DNA from: Pseudanabaena sp. SR411
Lineage (GTDB): Bacteria > Cyanobacteriota > Cyanobacteriia > Pseudanabaenales > Pseudanabaenaceae
Assembly: GCF_002251945.1 (NCBI RefSeq)
Contig: NZ_NDHW01000166.1
Span: 1-39,297 of the forward strand
Reading direction: 5' to 3'
Length of the DNA stretch: 39,297 nt
Every line of letters begins with the position of its first letter. The stretch's first letter is position 1. Shown in pieces: positions 1-8,377 of the stretch. A program made the position numbers and the translations under genes. Below the pieces are notes generated by a model, which searched no databases, was not told the DNA's origin, and was given only the letters and a program-made list of their open reading frames with translations.

Positions 1-109
1 TGATTGCTTCCAATCGATGCCTTAGGTACTCTTGTTGATGTCGATTGAACTGCTTCTGCCAATCTTCGTGATCTAACGGCTTGTTCAGAAGCGCTTCGTT
101 TTGGTTCAT
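1..109 (-). CDS. Transposase N-terminus, probably IS630-like (runs off window)
   Basis: Minus-strand reading frame opening with ATG at 109-107 and continuing past the window edge; about 36 residues are visible (begins MNQNEALLNKPLDHEDWQKQ). The region is rich in Q, R, H and E and ends in RHRLEAI, which resembles the start of helix-turn-helix transposases of cyanobacteria (inference from resemblance only). Support comes from context: a G/A-rich inverted-repeat-like end followed by a TA dinucleotide lies 55 bp upstream, and the next gene is broken exactly there, as expected of an IS630/Tc1-type element inserting at TA. The catalytic domain is outside the window, so the family cannot be confirmed. 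Confidence 0.5.
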   Translation of the reverse strand, partial: MNQNEALLNKPLDHEDWQKQFNRHQQEYLRHRLEAI

Positions 110-146
110 TTTTTTACTGTCTTTTTATTTCATATTTTACCATGCC

Positions 147-497
147 TTACAGCGGGAAGGGAGTAAGATACCAAATGGGTTCTATACCATAGCGACGAGC
201 CTGTTCATTAACTTGAAAGCAAAGCTGTTTCGTTGGGCATAAAAAAACAATTCTCTCTTTCATTACTCTACGACGATACTCAGCAATAAGAAGCCCAATC
301 AGAGTTTTTCCTGTCCCTGTTGGTAACTCAATTGCTAAATCTCTACTTTGAAGATGATATTGATAATATCCTTCCAGTACTCTGTCTTGATGAGCATATA
401 AATATTTTACAGATGGATCACGAGCTAGATCCATGAACATTATTGCTATTGAATCTGGTTTTGATTCTTCAGATGTAGATGTGCGAAACTTTACCAT
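147..497 (-). pseudogene. 5' fragment of a DEAD/DEAH-type helicase gene, interrupted by the IS
   Basis: The 116-residue frame has a Q-like region (YAHQDRVLEGYYQ), then Walker A PTGTGKT at about residues 59-65 and a motif-Ia-like FLCPTKQL at about 85-92. Superfamily-2 helicases normally need two RecA lobes (over 400 residues), so only the first part of lobe 1 is left. The helicase-like sequence stops near residue 111, where the codons come from the TA + CTCCCTTCCC end of the IS; a stop follows five codons later. The product therefore cannot be an active helicase. Whether the rest of the gene lies beyond the IS to the left cannot be seen. Accessory or defence helicases often look like this, but that is not shown here. 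Confidence 0.75.
152..165. repeat. Terminal repeat of the left-edge IS plus TA target dinucleotide
   Basis: The stretch GCGGGAAGGGAG ends at 163 and is followed by TA (164-165). The same GGGAAGGGAG-TA end occurs in inverted pairs around the small element at 38038-38134, so this is read as the outer end of the insertion sequence carrying the transposase at 1-109. Helicase coding sequence resumes immediately to the right. Confidence 0.55.
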
Positions 498-654
498 TTA
501 AACCTCGTAGAATAAATAACTGTTGAGCATTTTTGTTGCCTAAACTAACCTTTATGTATATCAGCCAGCAGATTTAGATAAATTAGTTCCTATAAATTTA
601 ACCTTGATAGCCTTTGAGGACTATTATCCAGAAATTTGCAGAAGTTAGAGTAAT

Positions 655-729
655 ATCAAACCTAAAAAATATCACATCCACTGTTTTTAGGATAATACTT
701 TTATGCCTTTTTTCTAAATTTTCTAAGGG
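655..729. repeat. Dispersed intergenic repeat, copy A
   Basis: Begins ATCAAACCTAAAA and contains CACTGTTTTTAGGATAATA followed by a T-rich tail ending in CTAAGG. A second copy in the same orientation lies at 1979-2057 with many identical blocks. The pair CCTAAAAA / TTTTTAGG inside can form a short stem. It occupies the gene-free stretch 498-746 downstream of the MazF gene. Nothing else is recognisable in that stretch. Confidence 0.6.
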
Positions 730-746
730 TTAAAGACATTTAAACT

Positions 747-1112
747 TTACAGATCTAAAACTTGCTTTACACCGTCAATAATCGGCAAATATTCATTAAG
801 ACTTAAGCTGCCCAAATAGCCAATCACCCTCTGGATATCTACCGCCCTTAGTTGATCGCACAGAGCCACTGATTTCTGAGGTAGCCCCGCAGTTCCAGCT
901 TGAATAATTGGATACAGTACAGAATTTTTCTTGACCCAGACACCAAACTGAGTAGTCAATGGAACTACAACTACCACAGGATAACGTACATCTCCCAAAG
1001 GTACACCAACAACTACAGCAGGTCTTTTTCCTTCCTGTTCATGTCCTTTAGGATTATGAGACGGCAAGTTAACAAAAACAACATCACCACATTTGAGAAG
1101 TTGGTTATTCAA
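747..1112 (-). CDS. MazF/PemK-family endoribonuclease toxin
   Basis: 121 residues, the usual size for the family. The N-terminus has the family signature (GDVVFVNLPS then GHEQEGKRPAVVV) and the C-terminal half has KSVALCDQLRAVD followed by RVIGYLGSL, matching the S-x-A-L-x-D-Q-x-R and R-x-G-x-L pattern of MazF toxins. Known members cleave mRNA and are held inactive by a cognate antitoxin. The putative antitoxin gene ends 5 bp upstream in the same direction, so the two are probably one operon, antitoxin first, which is normal for type II modules. The cleavage specificity is unknown. Confidence 0.85.
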   Translation of the reverse strand: MNNQLLKCGDVVFVNLPSHNPKGHEQEGKRPAVVVGVPLGDVRYPVVVVVPLTTQFGVWVKKNSVLYPIIQAGTAGLPQKSVALCDQLRAVDIQRVIGYLGSLSLNEYLPIIDGVKQVLDL

Positions 1113-1117
1113 ACTAT

Positions 1118-1375
1118 CTATCCTGCCTTGACCACTAAACCAATACCAGAAACATATTCCACAGGTTTCAGATTTGGTATACCCCCTTCACCCCAGTCAT
1201 ACTCAGGCAAATCACTAACCAAATCTGCCTCTAACCAAGATTGAGACTCCATATCATTGGTAGCAAAATTTTCTATTTTTGATAATTCAGTCGCCAAAAA
1301 CTGAATAGCCCTAAGCTTATCAGAAGGGTTTAGTCTTTGGAGATTTGGCAATAACTCGGTGAAGGTCATAACCAT
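1118..1375 (-). CDS. Putative antitoxin of the MazF pair
   Basis: 85 residues, acidic and helical in its first half (MTFTELLPNLQRLNPSDKLRAIQFLATEL), resembling small cyanobacterial antitoxins that precede mazF-like genes. No DNA-binding fold can be named from sequence alone. The call rests on its position directly upstream of, and almost touching, the toxin gene and on its size. Two nearby ATG codons (1375 and 1369) could serve as the start. Confidence 0.6.
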   Translation of the reverse strand: MVMTFTELLPNLQRLNPSDKLRAIQFLATELSKIENFATNDMESQSWLEADLVSDLPEYDWGEGGIPNLKPVEYVSGIGLVVKAG

Positions 1376-1551
1376 AAACCTAGAATAACTAATCTCTTTA
1401 TTTTACTTGCTTGCGATCGCGCTTTACCTTCACAGAAATTATTTCACCTAGATTATAAAGAGGCGAACGCCCTACTCACAAATCTGTAAAGAATCAGCTA
1501 GGAGCGATCGCTTTTCTAGTTAGTCAATCTTAAACGTCCACAGACTTAAAT

Positions 1552-1929
1552 TCATTCATCTGTAGAGATTTTAGGGGCGATCGCCTCAGCATTTACCGCC
1601 ACACCTTGATATTGCCTAAACCATCTCAAAGCCGCATTCGCCAACCGACTGCCAACCAACTGCCCCTCAAACCCAAAATCCGCCGACAGCAAACCCGTCG
1701 CCAACTGTTGCAAACCCGCATCCGTCAGCGACAACTTCGGCACTTTCTTATCCATCGTCAAAGCGATCGCCCCACGCTCAGCCAGATCATTCAAACTAAC
1801 TTCATACACCGCCTTCTTCTCCTTACCCTTATAAGGACGCAAAAGCTCACTCCTCTTGACTAGCCCCTGACCATTCCCCAAACCCCACAAATTTAGGAGC
1901 AGACGTATCTCGTTATTAACTGTACTCAT
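1552..1929 (-). CDS. Hypothetical protein, possible winged-helix fold
   Basis: 125 residues, not recognised. The order of segments (RSELLRPYKGKEKKAVYEVSLNDLAERGAI, then KKVPKLSLTDAGLQQLATGLL) looks like a winged-helix unit, with a helix pair, a recognition-like helix and a wing. This is inference from pattern only. It lies between the MazF module and agmatine deiminase, transcribed leftwards, with a repeat copy just upstream. Codon use and HIP1 sites are like the neighbours, so it is probably resident. Confidence 0.55.
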   Translation of the reverse strand: MSTVNNEIRLLLNLWGLGNGQGLVKRSELLRPYKGKEKKAVYEVSLNDLAERGAIALTMDKKVPKLSLTDAGLQQLATGLLSADFGFEGQLVGSRLANAALRWFRQYQGVAVNAEAIAPKISTDE

Positions 1930-1978
1930 TTTTATTTATTAGGCTGCAAACCTGAACTATATATTTTAAAAGCAAAAA

Positions 1979-2057
1979 ATCAAACCTAAAATTAAACCAC
2001 CACACCCACTATTTTTAGGATAATGCTTTTGCGTCCCGTTTTCTAATTTTTTTAAGG
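1979..2057. repeat. Dispersed intergenic repeat, copy B
   Basis: Second copy of the repeat at 655-729, same orientation, sharing ATCAAACCTAAAA, CACT-A/G-TTTTTAGGATAAT and the CTAA-T-rich-TAAGG tail. The central 15 or so bases differ. It sits upstream of the hypothetical gene at 1552-1929. Confidence 0.6.
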
Positions 2058-2136
2058 CAAGTATCCTTGTCGATAGCGCGATCGCCCAAAATAAAGGTAG
2101 GATTTCCGATGGATTATTAACTACACCGCAACCGTC

Positions 2137-3150
2137 ATGGATCACCCCAAAACCTTGGGCTACTCACAGCCAGCCGAATGGCAACCCCACACCGCCTGTT
2201 GGCTAGCCTTCCCCAGCCATCGCGACCTGTGGTTAGAATATCTCGATATCGTCCAAGCCGAATTTGTCGCCCTTGCCAAAGTGATCGCCACATCCGAAAA
2301 GCTAGAAATCCTAGTACTCGAAGAAACTGCGGCTCTAGCCAAAGAACTGCTCGGGGATTTACCCGTGCGCTTTCATCAGATTCCCTTTGGCGACATCTGG
2401 ATGCGCGATATCACACCAATCTATGTCAAAAATACAGATGGAAAACTGGGGGCTTTGCGTTTTCAATGGAATGGTTGGGGTGGCAAATATCTGCTAGAAC
2501 ATGACGATCGCGTAGCTGCGAATATCCTCGCAACCCTTGACATACCTAAATTTGAATTTGACTGGGTACTCGAAGGCGGCGCGATCGAAGTTGACGGAGC
2601 AGGAACCTGTCTCACCACTAAGCAATGTCTACTCAATCCCAACCGTAATCCGCAGATGGATCAACAGGCGATCGAATTGGGATTAAAAAATGCTTTGGGC
2701 GTAGAAAAGGTACTGTGGATTGAAGAAGGGCTTCTCAATGACCATACCGACGGGCATATCGACACGATCGCACGTTTTATTGCTCCCCATACTGTCATGT
2801 GTATGCAACCAACCTCTGAGGACGATCCTAATTATCAAGTTCTCAACAATATTGCTGCTCAATTAGAAGCGATGACCGACGCTCAAGGGCATAAATTAAA
2901 TGTAGTTAAAATCCCTTCACCAAGTCTCGTTCTCGATGACGAAGGCGAAATCATGCCCGCCAGTTATCTTAACTTCTATATCTCCAATGACAGCGTGATT
3001 ATTCCCACCTATGGCGCACAGAATGATGCGTCAGCAGTGCAGGAAATCGCCAAGCAATTTCCCAACCGCAAAGCGATCGGGCTTTCAGCAAAGCATATTC
3101 TCTTAGGTGGTGGTGCATTCCACTGTATTACCTGTCATCAACCACAATAA
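2137..3150 (+). CDS. aguA: Agmatine deiminase
   Basis: 337 residues, a member of the peptidyl-arginine-deiminase-type (guanidino-group modifying) superfamily. It converts agmatine to N-carbamoylputrescine and ammonia in the arginine-decarboxylase route to putrescine. Visible family motifs are WMRD (88-91), EGG (146-148), HTDGHID (203-209, catalytic His and Asp) and GGGAFHCIT near the C-terminus, where Cys330 is the expected nucleophile. Length fits the family. No clear ribosome-binding site precedes the ATG at 2137, but the protein begins just before the conserved core, so this start is plausible. It is not obviously in an operon: prmA follows in the same direction after a 188-bp repeat-filled gap. 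Confidence 0.93.
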   Translation: MDHPKTLGYSQPAEWQPHTACWLAFPSHRDLWLEYLDIVQAEFVALAKVIATSEKLEILVLEETAALAKELLGDLPVRFHQIPFGDIWMRDITPIYVKNTDGKLGALRFQWNGWGGKYLLEHDDRVAANILATLDIPKFEFDWVLEGGAIEVDGAGTCLTTKQCLLNPNRNPQMDQQAIELGLKNALGVEKVLWIEEGLLNDHTDGHIDTIARFIAPHTVMCMQPTSEDDPNYQVLNNIAAQLEAMTDAQGHKLNVVKIPSPSLVLDDEGEIMPASYLNFYISNDSVIIPTYGAQNDASAVQEIAKQFPNRKAIGLSAKHILLGGGAFHCITCHQPQ

Positions 3151-3155
3151 TAAAA

Positions 3156-3320
3156 GAGGGCAAAGCATTCCCAAATTGAACCGATCTGAAAATTGGAAAA
3201 TTGCTGCGGGAAGGCTTTGCCCCTACCACATATATCTCATCTGTAATCGTAGGGGTTTAGCATTTGCGACACAATTTTCAAACTCTCCGCAGAAATCTTA
3301 ATTGCAAATGCTAAACCCTC
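3156..3320. repeat. Nested intergenic inverted repeats between aguA and prmA
   Basis: Two imperfect long-range inverted pairs. AGGGCAAAGC (about 3157-3166) pairs with GCTTTGCCCCT near 3214-3224. AGGGTTTAGCATTTGC (3252-3267) pairs perfectly with GCAAATGCTAAACCCT (3304-3319) across a 36-nt loop. Such GGGGTTTAGCATTTGC repeats are typical filler in cyanobacterial genomes (established observation). The second may reduce read-through from aguA into prmA. Confidence 0.6.
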
Positions 3321-3338
3321 TTCTTTAGGAGCATAATT

Positions 3339-4310
3339 ATGTCATGGATAGAATTGAACCTCGATACCACCAACGAAGCCGTTGATTGGATATGTACCTT
3401 ACTCGCCAAAGCGATCGCTGCTGAAGATATGCACATCAGCGAATATCGCGATCGCCATCCTCAATGGACATTCACGATCCAAATGTACCTACTTGAGGAT
3501 GCTCAAATCCATCAACGCATAGAGTCGATCGCTGACCTACTCAAGCCACTCCATCGCACAGGCATGACTAGTGAATTGCAAACCTTCATCGTTGATCAAA
3601 AGCCTCCTCAAATAGAACGGAATCCTGAAAATTATTTAATTAGGCGTATAGGCGATCGCTTTGTGGTTCTATCTGCTGACGCTGACTATCAAACTAGTAA
3701 TTCCCAAGAGATTATTCTCCGCCTTCAAAATAGTCTCGCCTTTGGGAGTGGACTTCATCCCGCTACCATTCTTAGTTTGCAACTAATAGAACGCCTAATA
3801 GCAAACCATACTCAGCCATCTATTGAAGCTCTCGATCTTGGCTCAGGTTCAGGAATTCTTAGTGTAGCTCTAGCAAAGCTTGGTGCAACGGTTTTAGCAA
3901 TTGATAATGATCGTATCGCCGTAGCCGCCACTCAGGACGCAGTAGAACGCAATCAAGTCTCGCAAAAGGTTACAGTCACATGCGCTAGCCTCGGCAGTGC
4001 TAGCCAGCTAGGGCATTGGATGGGTGGTGATAGCATTGAGTCTGTTCCTGAAATTCAGGCTAATGGACAATTCGAGCTGATTGTTGCGAATATTTTTGCG
4101 CGAGTTCACATTTCCCTTGCCGCCGAATTTTACAAGGCTCTACGCAATACTTCTACACATTCAGGAACCTTAATCACCGCAGGCTATACCAGCGATCGCG
4201 CCGAAGATGTAACTCAAGCCATGATTGAAGCAGGGTTTGAACTATGCGATCGCATTCACATGAACGAATGGATCGCGATCGCCTATCGTATTCGCGATAA
4301 AACTTTTTAA
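3339..4310 (+). CDS. prmA: Ribosomal protein L11 methyltransferase
   Basis: 323 residues, close to the bacterial PrmA length. An N-terminal substrate-recognition domain is followed by the class I SAM-dependent methyltransferase fold. AFGSGLHPAT at 134-143 is the PrmA signature (usually AFGTGxHPTT), DLGSGSG at 166-172 is the SAM-binding loop, AIDND at about 187-191 holds the acidic ribose ligand, and VANIF near 257 is the N-x-I/L active-site-like strand. It methylates ribosomal protein L11. The ATG at 3339 has a good Shine-Dalgarno AGGAG at 3326-3330. It is convergent with the pentapeptide gene that follows. Confidence 0.93.
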   Translation: MSWIELNLDTTNEAVDWICTLLAKAIAAEDMHISEYRDRHPQWTFTIQMYLLEDAQIHQRIESIADLLKPLHRTGMTSELQTFIVDQKPPQIERNPENYLIRRIGDRFVVLSADADYQTSNSQEIILRLQNSLAFGSGLHPATILSLQLIERLIANHTQPSIEALDLGSGSGILSVALAKLGATVLAIDNDRIAVAATQDAVERNQVSQKVTVTCASLGSASQLGHWMGGDSIESVPEIQANGQFELIVANIFARVHISLAAEFYKALRNTSTHSGTLITAGYTSDRAEDVTQAMIEAGFELCDRIHMNEWIAIAYRIRDKTF

Positions 4311-4374
4311 TTCCTTCTTATCGGGCAGGGCTTTAATGATCGATTGATCGGTATTTAAGAATTATCTAGATCCT

Positions 4375-5697
4375 CTACTTACATTTTCCTACCGTGCCAT
4401 CGGGCATCGTCGCGCCGCAAAAATTTGCACCTAGCAACACCGCACCCCGCAGATTTGCTCCTGTGAGATTTGCTCCCGATAGATTTGTCCGTTGTAAATT
4501 TGCGCCCACAAAATCTGCACCACGTAAGTCTGATTGATTGAGATCGGCATCCACTAACTGCGCTCCTCGTAACCTTGCTAAACGTAAATTCGCACCCGAT
4601 AGATCGAAGCCCCTGAGATTACGATCTTCACCACCACGATTGACGATTTCCCAAACTACACGCCACTTGCGATCGAGAATTGTCTCCTCATTGATGATGC
4701 TTTCCCGTAAATTGGCAAGGCGGAGATTAGCTCCCTCTAGCTTTGTATCGGAAAGTTGCGCTCCTTTAAAGTCTGCTTCCGTGAGATTTGCCTTGGTTAA
4801 ATCGGCATAGCGGAGATTGGCATCATTAAACTTGACCCGCACTAGATTACTGCGTCTGAGATTCGTGATAAATAGATAGGCTTGGGTGAAGTTCGCATCT
4901 TCTAAATTAACCCCTGCAAGGTTCGCTTTCTCAAAATTCCCACCCGACAAATCCGCTGCTACTAGAGTTTGACCATCAACGCGCTGATTGACAATTTTCC
5001 ATACGAGAAACCATTTTGGATCAAAAAACGTATCACTATCGATTTTGCTCGATCGCAGATCGGTATGGAATAAATTTGCTCCCGCAAAAGTTGTTCCTTG
5101 TAAACTAGTTCCTTCCAGATTTGCTCTGGTCAGATTCACTTCACTAAAATTGGCGCGGCGAAGATTGGCGCGTTTGAGCCGAGAATTAGTAAGATCGGCT
5201 TTTTCCAAATCAGCTAGTCCCAAATTAGCGTTTTCAAAATTAGCACCATCGATTTTGGCGCTAATTAGTTTCGCAAATTGTAAATCCGCATTTTTTAGAG
5301 AAGCTTGATTGAGAATAGCGCGTTCGAGATTGGCATATTTGAAATTTGCTCTAAATAGATTTGCGCCTTCGAGTTTAGCTTCAAGCAAATTAGCATTTAA
5401 AAAATCGGCTCCCGACAACAGCGCAAACCGCAGATCTGCCCCCAGCATATTTGCGCGCATAAACTTTGCGCCATCTAACTTCGCCCCACGCATATCGGCT
5501 TTGCGAAGATCGGCATCCCGAATATTGGCATTAATCAAGTCGGCTCCTGCGAGTCTGGCATCGGGCAGGTCACATTCTGAACATTCTTTAGTTTTGATCA
5601 GTTGCTCAACATGACTTTGATTAGCAGCAAATACTGATGTCGCTGTCGTGATGACGAAGAGAGCAGAAATAGCGATCGCCTTTTTGACTATACCCAT
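4375..5697 (-). CDS. Secreted pentapeptide-repeat protein
   Basis: 440 residues. The N-terminus is a signal peptide (KK, then hydrophobic AIAISALFVITTATSVFA with an AxA-type cleavage near residue 24), so export to periplasm or lumen is expected. The mature start has ECSECDL, followed by A-D/N-L-x-x repeats from about residue 45 to the end, which should fold as a right-handed beta-helix. Two non-repeat inserts with the same pattern D-x-KW-x-x-VW-x-IVN interrupt the helix near 224 and 341. It overlaps the upstream AAA ATPase gene by 10 bp, so the two are translationally linked. A shorter protein with the same Cys-x-x-Cys head lies at 11825-12283. Its role in the locus is unknown; a scaffold or anchor is possible. 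Confidence 0.85.
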   Translation of the reverse strand: MGIVKKAIAISALFVITTATSVFAANQSHVEQLIKTKECSECDLPDARLAGADLINANIRDADLRKADMRGAKLDGAKFMRANMLGADLRFALLSGADFLNANLLEAKLEGANLFRANFKYANLERAILNQASLKNADLQFAKLISAKIDGANFENANLGLADLEKADLTNSRLKRANLRRANFSEVNLTRANLEGTSLQGTTFAGANLFHTDLRSSKIDSDTFFDPKWFLVWKIVNQRVDGQTLVAADLSGGNFEKANLAGVNLEDANFTQAYLFITNLRRSNLVRVKFNDANLRYADLTKANLTEADFKGAQLSDTKLEGANLRLANLRESIINEETILDRKWRVVWEIVNRGGEDRNLRGFDLSGANLRLARLRGAQLVDADLNQSDLRGADFVGANLQRTNLSGANLTGANLRGAVLLGANFCGATMPDGTVGKCK

Positions 5698-7691
5698 CCT
5701 TTTATCTCCGCATCCATCATTGGCTTTTCGAGTTTAATATACTCAATTTTGGCAGCTTGCAAGATATGTTTCATCTGTACAGCTTCATTGTGATCCGCCG
5801 CAATAAAAGCTGAGTTAAGGGCAATATTGCGAATATTACCACCCGCAACACTGAGTTTACCAAGTTTGAGATAGTCCAGATCCTGCGTCGGTGTTTTCTC
5901 AGGGAAAGCTCTACGCCAAATTTCAGTGCGTTGTTCCGCATCGGGAAAGGGAAACTGAATGACAAAGCGTAAGCGTCTTAAAAAAGCTTGATCGAGGGAA
6001 TTTTTTAGATTAGTGGTGAGTACGGCTAAACCGCGATAAGCCTCCATTCTTTGTAACAGATAGCTAACCCCGACATTGGCATGGCGATCGTGACTGTCTT
6101 TAACTTCAGTGCGCTTGCCAAAGAGAGCATCCGCTTCATCAAAGAGCAGAATCACGCCGCCACCTTCCGCAGCATCAAAAATACGTTTGAGATTTTTCTC
6201 GGTTTCACCAATATATTTGTCAATTACCGAACTGAGATCAATGCGATAGACATCAAGCTGTAACTCATTGCCTAATACTTCCGCCGCCATGGTTTTCCCA
6301 GTGCCACTTGTACCAGCAAACAGAGCGCTAATCCCCAATCCGCGCCGACTTCTACCTGCAAATCCCCATTTTTCGTAGACAGTTAAGCGTTGGCGCACAT
6401 GCGCTGCAATGTCACGCAGCACAAATTTTTCCTTAGATGGCAAAATCAGATCTTCCCAAGTCGCGGTTGTTTCCACACTTTGAGCAAGTTCATCAAGGCG
6501 GGGACGGGATTGAGCGCGGCAGGCATTCCAGAGGGTTTGATGGAAGGTATGGTTAGATTGCAGTTGGTGTGAGCTTTTGGCTTTGAGAGAAGCGTTGTAA
6601 ATATGTGTGGGTGAGAGATTGAAATAAGAGACGAGTTCATGAATGTAACCATTGAGCGAATCTTTGGTATCGCTATCTAGATCACGGAGAGATTCTTCCC
6701 ACAGTGTTTGCTGCTCATTGATGGAAGGCGATTGCACGTCAAAGGTAATGATTGTCCGTTGGTGTTGGCGACGACGGGTTTGACTACTAATGATCATCGG
6801 ACATTGCAGAATCTCGATCAGATAGCCGATCGCCATATCTTGATTTTGATTAGGGGCTTCATCGCGATCGCAGTCTAATAATAGAGCCATATCATTCAGC
6901 GTATATTCGCGATCGCATAGCTGAGCAATGAGTTGAAGATTACTTAAATCATGGGGCAGTAAGCTAGCAGGTATTTTATAAAGGTTTAATCCCAAATCTA
7001 GACAAACATCAGTAGCGATCGCGATTTTGCTAGCCACATCTTCGCCACATAGTTGCAAAACTGGTAAGATCTCTGCCCCATCTACCTCCGAGGCCTTTAG
7101 CCAAGTGGCGATCGCCTGTTTCATGATTTGTTGATGGGATTCAATCTGGACAGAATTAGCAATTACAGGTTCTAACAGTTTGAGTAAGCGTTCATCAAGA
7201 TGCTGATCTCCCATTAAATAATGCAAAATCCGTTCATTAATTCGCAAGGGACTAGATGTGAGCGCGTTCCCTGCCCCAATCTCTACTAAATGCCATCGAC
7301 GTAAATTTGCGGCGGGGGAGAGGGCTGACCAGTCGGCATGATCTAGTAGGGACATCGCCAGACTAAAGGTGGGATAGGATTGCTTTGAGTCATTGACAAC
7401 TTCGCCACAAAGCAATCCCCAGTTTGGATCAAATTCCATACCTGCACATAGCAGCAGCACATCTCTTTCAAACTCTGAAAGACTAAAATTTTCACATAGT
7501 CGTTGCAGATGACTATCAAATTGAGGGCTTTGGGGATTAGATGTAACTGAATCTTCTAAAATCTCACCTTTTGCTAATGCAATTTTTTGCTCTAAGGTTA
7601 AGCGAATTTTGGCGATCGCCGAAAACAGATCGCGTTGGCTGTGCTTTAGCCAATCGGCGGAGATGGTTGATATATTTGAAGATACGATCAT
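5688..7691 (-). CDS. AAA+ ATPase of the contractile-injection-system type
   Basis: 667 residues: a long N-terminal helical/winged-helix region followed by one AAA module. Walker A GTSGTGKT is near residues 459-466, Walker B LLFDEADALFG near 510, and an arginine-finger-type FLRRLRF follows TTN sensor 1. The architecture and the sequence around DEADALFGKR match the single-AAA ATPases encoded in extracellular/thylakoid contractile injection system clusters (Afp15/PVC15-like) and their orphan relatives; this is family knowledge, not proof. It overlaps the 79-aa gene upstream by 4 bp and the pentapeptide gene downstream by 10 bp, giving a tight three-gene operon. No sheath or tube genes are in the window. 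Confidence 0.8.
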   Translation of the reverse strand: MIVSSNISTISADWLKHSQRDLFSAIAKIRLTLEQKIALAKGEILEDSVTSNPQSPQFDSHLQRLCENFSLSEFERDVLLLCAGMEFDPNWGLLCGEVVNDSKQSYPTFSLAMSLLDHADWSALSPAANLRRWHLVEIGAGNALTSSPLRINERILHYLMGDQHLDERLLKLLEPVIANSVQIESHQQIMKQAIATWLKASEVDGAEILPVLQLCGEDVASKIAIATDVCLDLGLNLYKIPASLLPHDLSNLQLIAQLCDREYTLNDMALLLDCDRDEAPNQNQDMAIGYLIEILQCPMIISSQTRRRQHQRTIITFDVQSPSINEQQTLWEESLRDLDSDTKDSLNGYIHELVSYFNLSPTHIYNASLKAKSSHQLQSNHTFHQTLWNACRAQSRPRLDELAQSVETTATWEDLILPSKEKFVLRDIAAHVRQRLTVYEKWGFAGRSRRGLGISALFAGTSGTGKTMAAEVLGNELQLDVYRIDLSSVIDKYIGETEKNLKRIFDAAEGGGVILLFDEADALFGKRTEVKDSHDRHANVGVSYLLQRMEAYRGLAVLTTNLKNSLDQAFLRRLRFVIQFPFPDAEQRTEIWRRAFPEKTPTQDLDYLKLGKLSVAGGNIRNIALNSAFIAADHNEAVQMKHILQAAKIEYIKLEKPMMDAEIKGWV

Positions 7692-7927
7692 GCTTCTTCA
7701 GTTACCGTTTTGATGATTTGCTCCAGATAGGTTTCCGCTTCGTTAACTGCTAGCAAAATCGCCTCTCCCTGTCGCAAAATTTCATATTTTCCACCGTGAA
7801 ATCCATGCCCAGCAATTAAGCCCATTGATACAGCAAGGTTTCCCAATTCTGTGAGCTTATTGACACTCATAGTCTCCATTTCCAGATTTAGGCGTTGTCT
7901 AAGTTCATCTTCATTCATGGTAGTCAT
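7688..7927 (-). CDS. Small hypothetical protein heading the AAA ATPase operon
   Basis: 79 residues, not recognised. It is acidic and largely helical (MNEDELRQRLNLEMETMSVNKLTELGNLAVS), with a small Gly-rich turn GHGFHGG, then another helix. Its stop overlaps the AAA ATPase start by 4 bp (ATGA-type overlap), which argues that it is translated and co-regulated with the ATPase. A candidate adaptor or substrate-recognition partner for the ATPase, as inference. The promoter should lie in the 450-bp divergent region to the right. Confidence 0.65.
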   Translation of the reverse strand: MTTMNEDELRQRLNLEMETMSVNKLTELGNLAVSMGLIAGHGFHGGKYEILRQGEAILLAVNEAETYLEQIIKTVTEEA

Positions 7928-8144
7928 TACTCAGTTTGACGATAATACTGCTTGCAAGAAACTAATTTTTGATAGCGCGGCTTTGACACCCCTTCAAAAA
8001 TTGGTTTCTTGGGTGGGAAAGACTGTTGTATCGATAGATTGATAGCAAATCACGATTTTCTGTATCATAATCCTATGGCAAATTATGACCTTGTTTAATT
8101 GTAAATGGTTGTATCATTTCTGCCTAACACCCCTATCAATTTGC

Positions 8145-8274
8145 AGCAATTCTCATTATAAAAATTGGTTTTGATGCAAGTTAGTCTTCGGCTGACTTGC
8201 ATCAAAACCAATTTTAGGGTTTTTAGCGTCTAGGGTGCTGAAAACCCTAAAATTGGTTTCATAATTAGAATTGC
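8145..8274. repeat. Compound palindromic element with competing hairpins in a divergent promoter region
   Basis: Fills most of the gene-free stretch 7928-8377. Hairpin 1: arms 8161-8181 and 8195-8215 are perfectly complementary (21 bp) and extend inward by wobble pairs to a TTC loop. Hairpin 2: arms 8205-8223 and 8241-8259 are perfectly complementary (19 bp). The two share 8205-8215, so they exclude each other. An outer pair, GCAATTCTCATTAT (8145-8158) with ATAATTAGAATTGC (8261-8274), has one mismatch. The ends suggest one mobile-element-like unit. It separates the ATPase operon from the 966-aa gene. Confidence 0.75.
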
Positions 8275-8377
8275 CGATTAATTTGACAATTTGTCATTAC
8301 TTAAACTTTTCAGAATGCATTGGGTTGTATTCTTAGTATAACCTTCGTCCTATTCATATAAAGATCCTGCACAAGAT

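Noticed and set aside
4538-5614. Plus-strand open frames opposite the pentapeptide gene
   Set aside because: Mirror products of the regular A-N-L repeat codons; Ser/Arg/Ala-rich without domain pattern.
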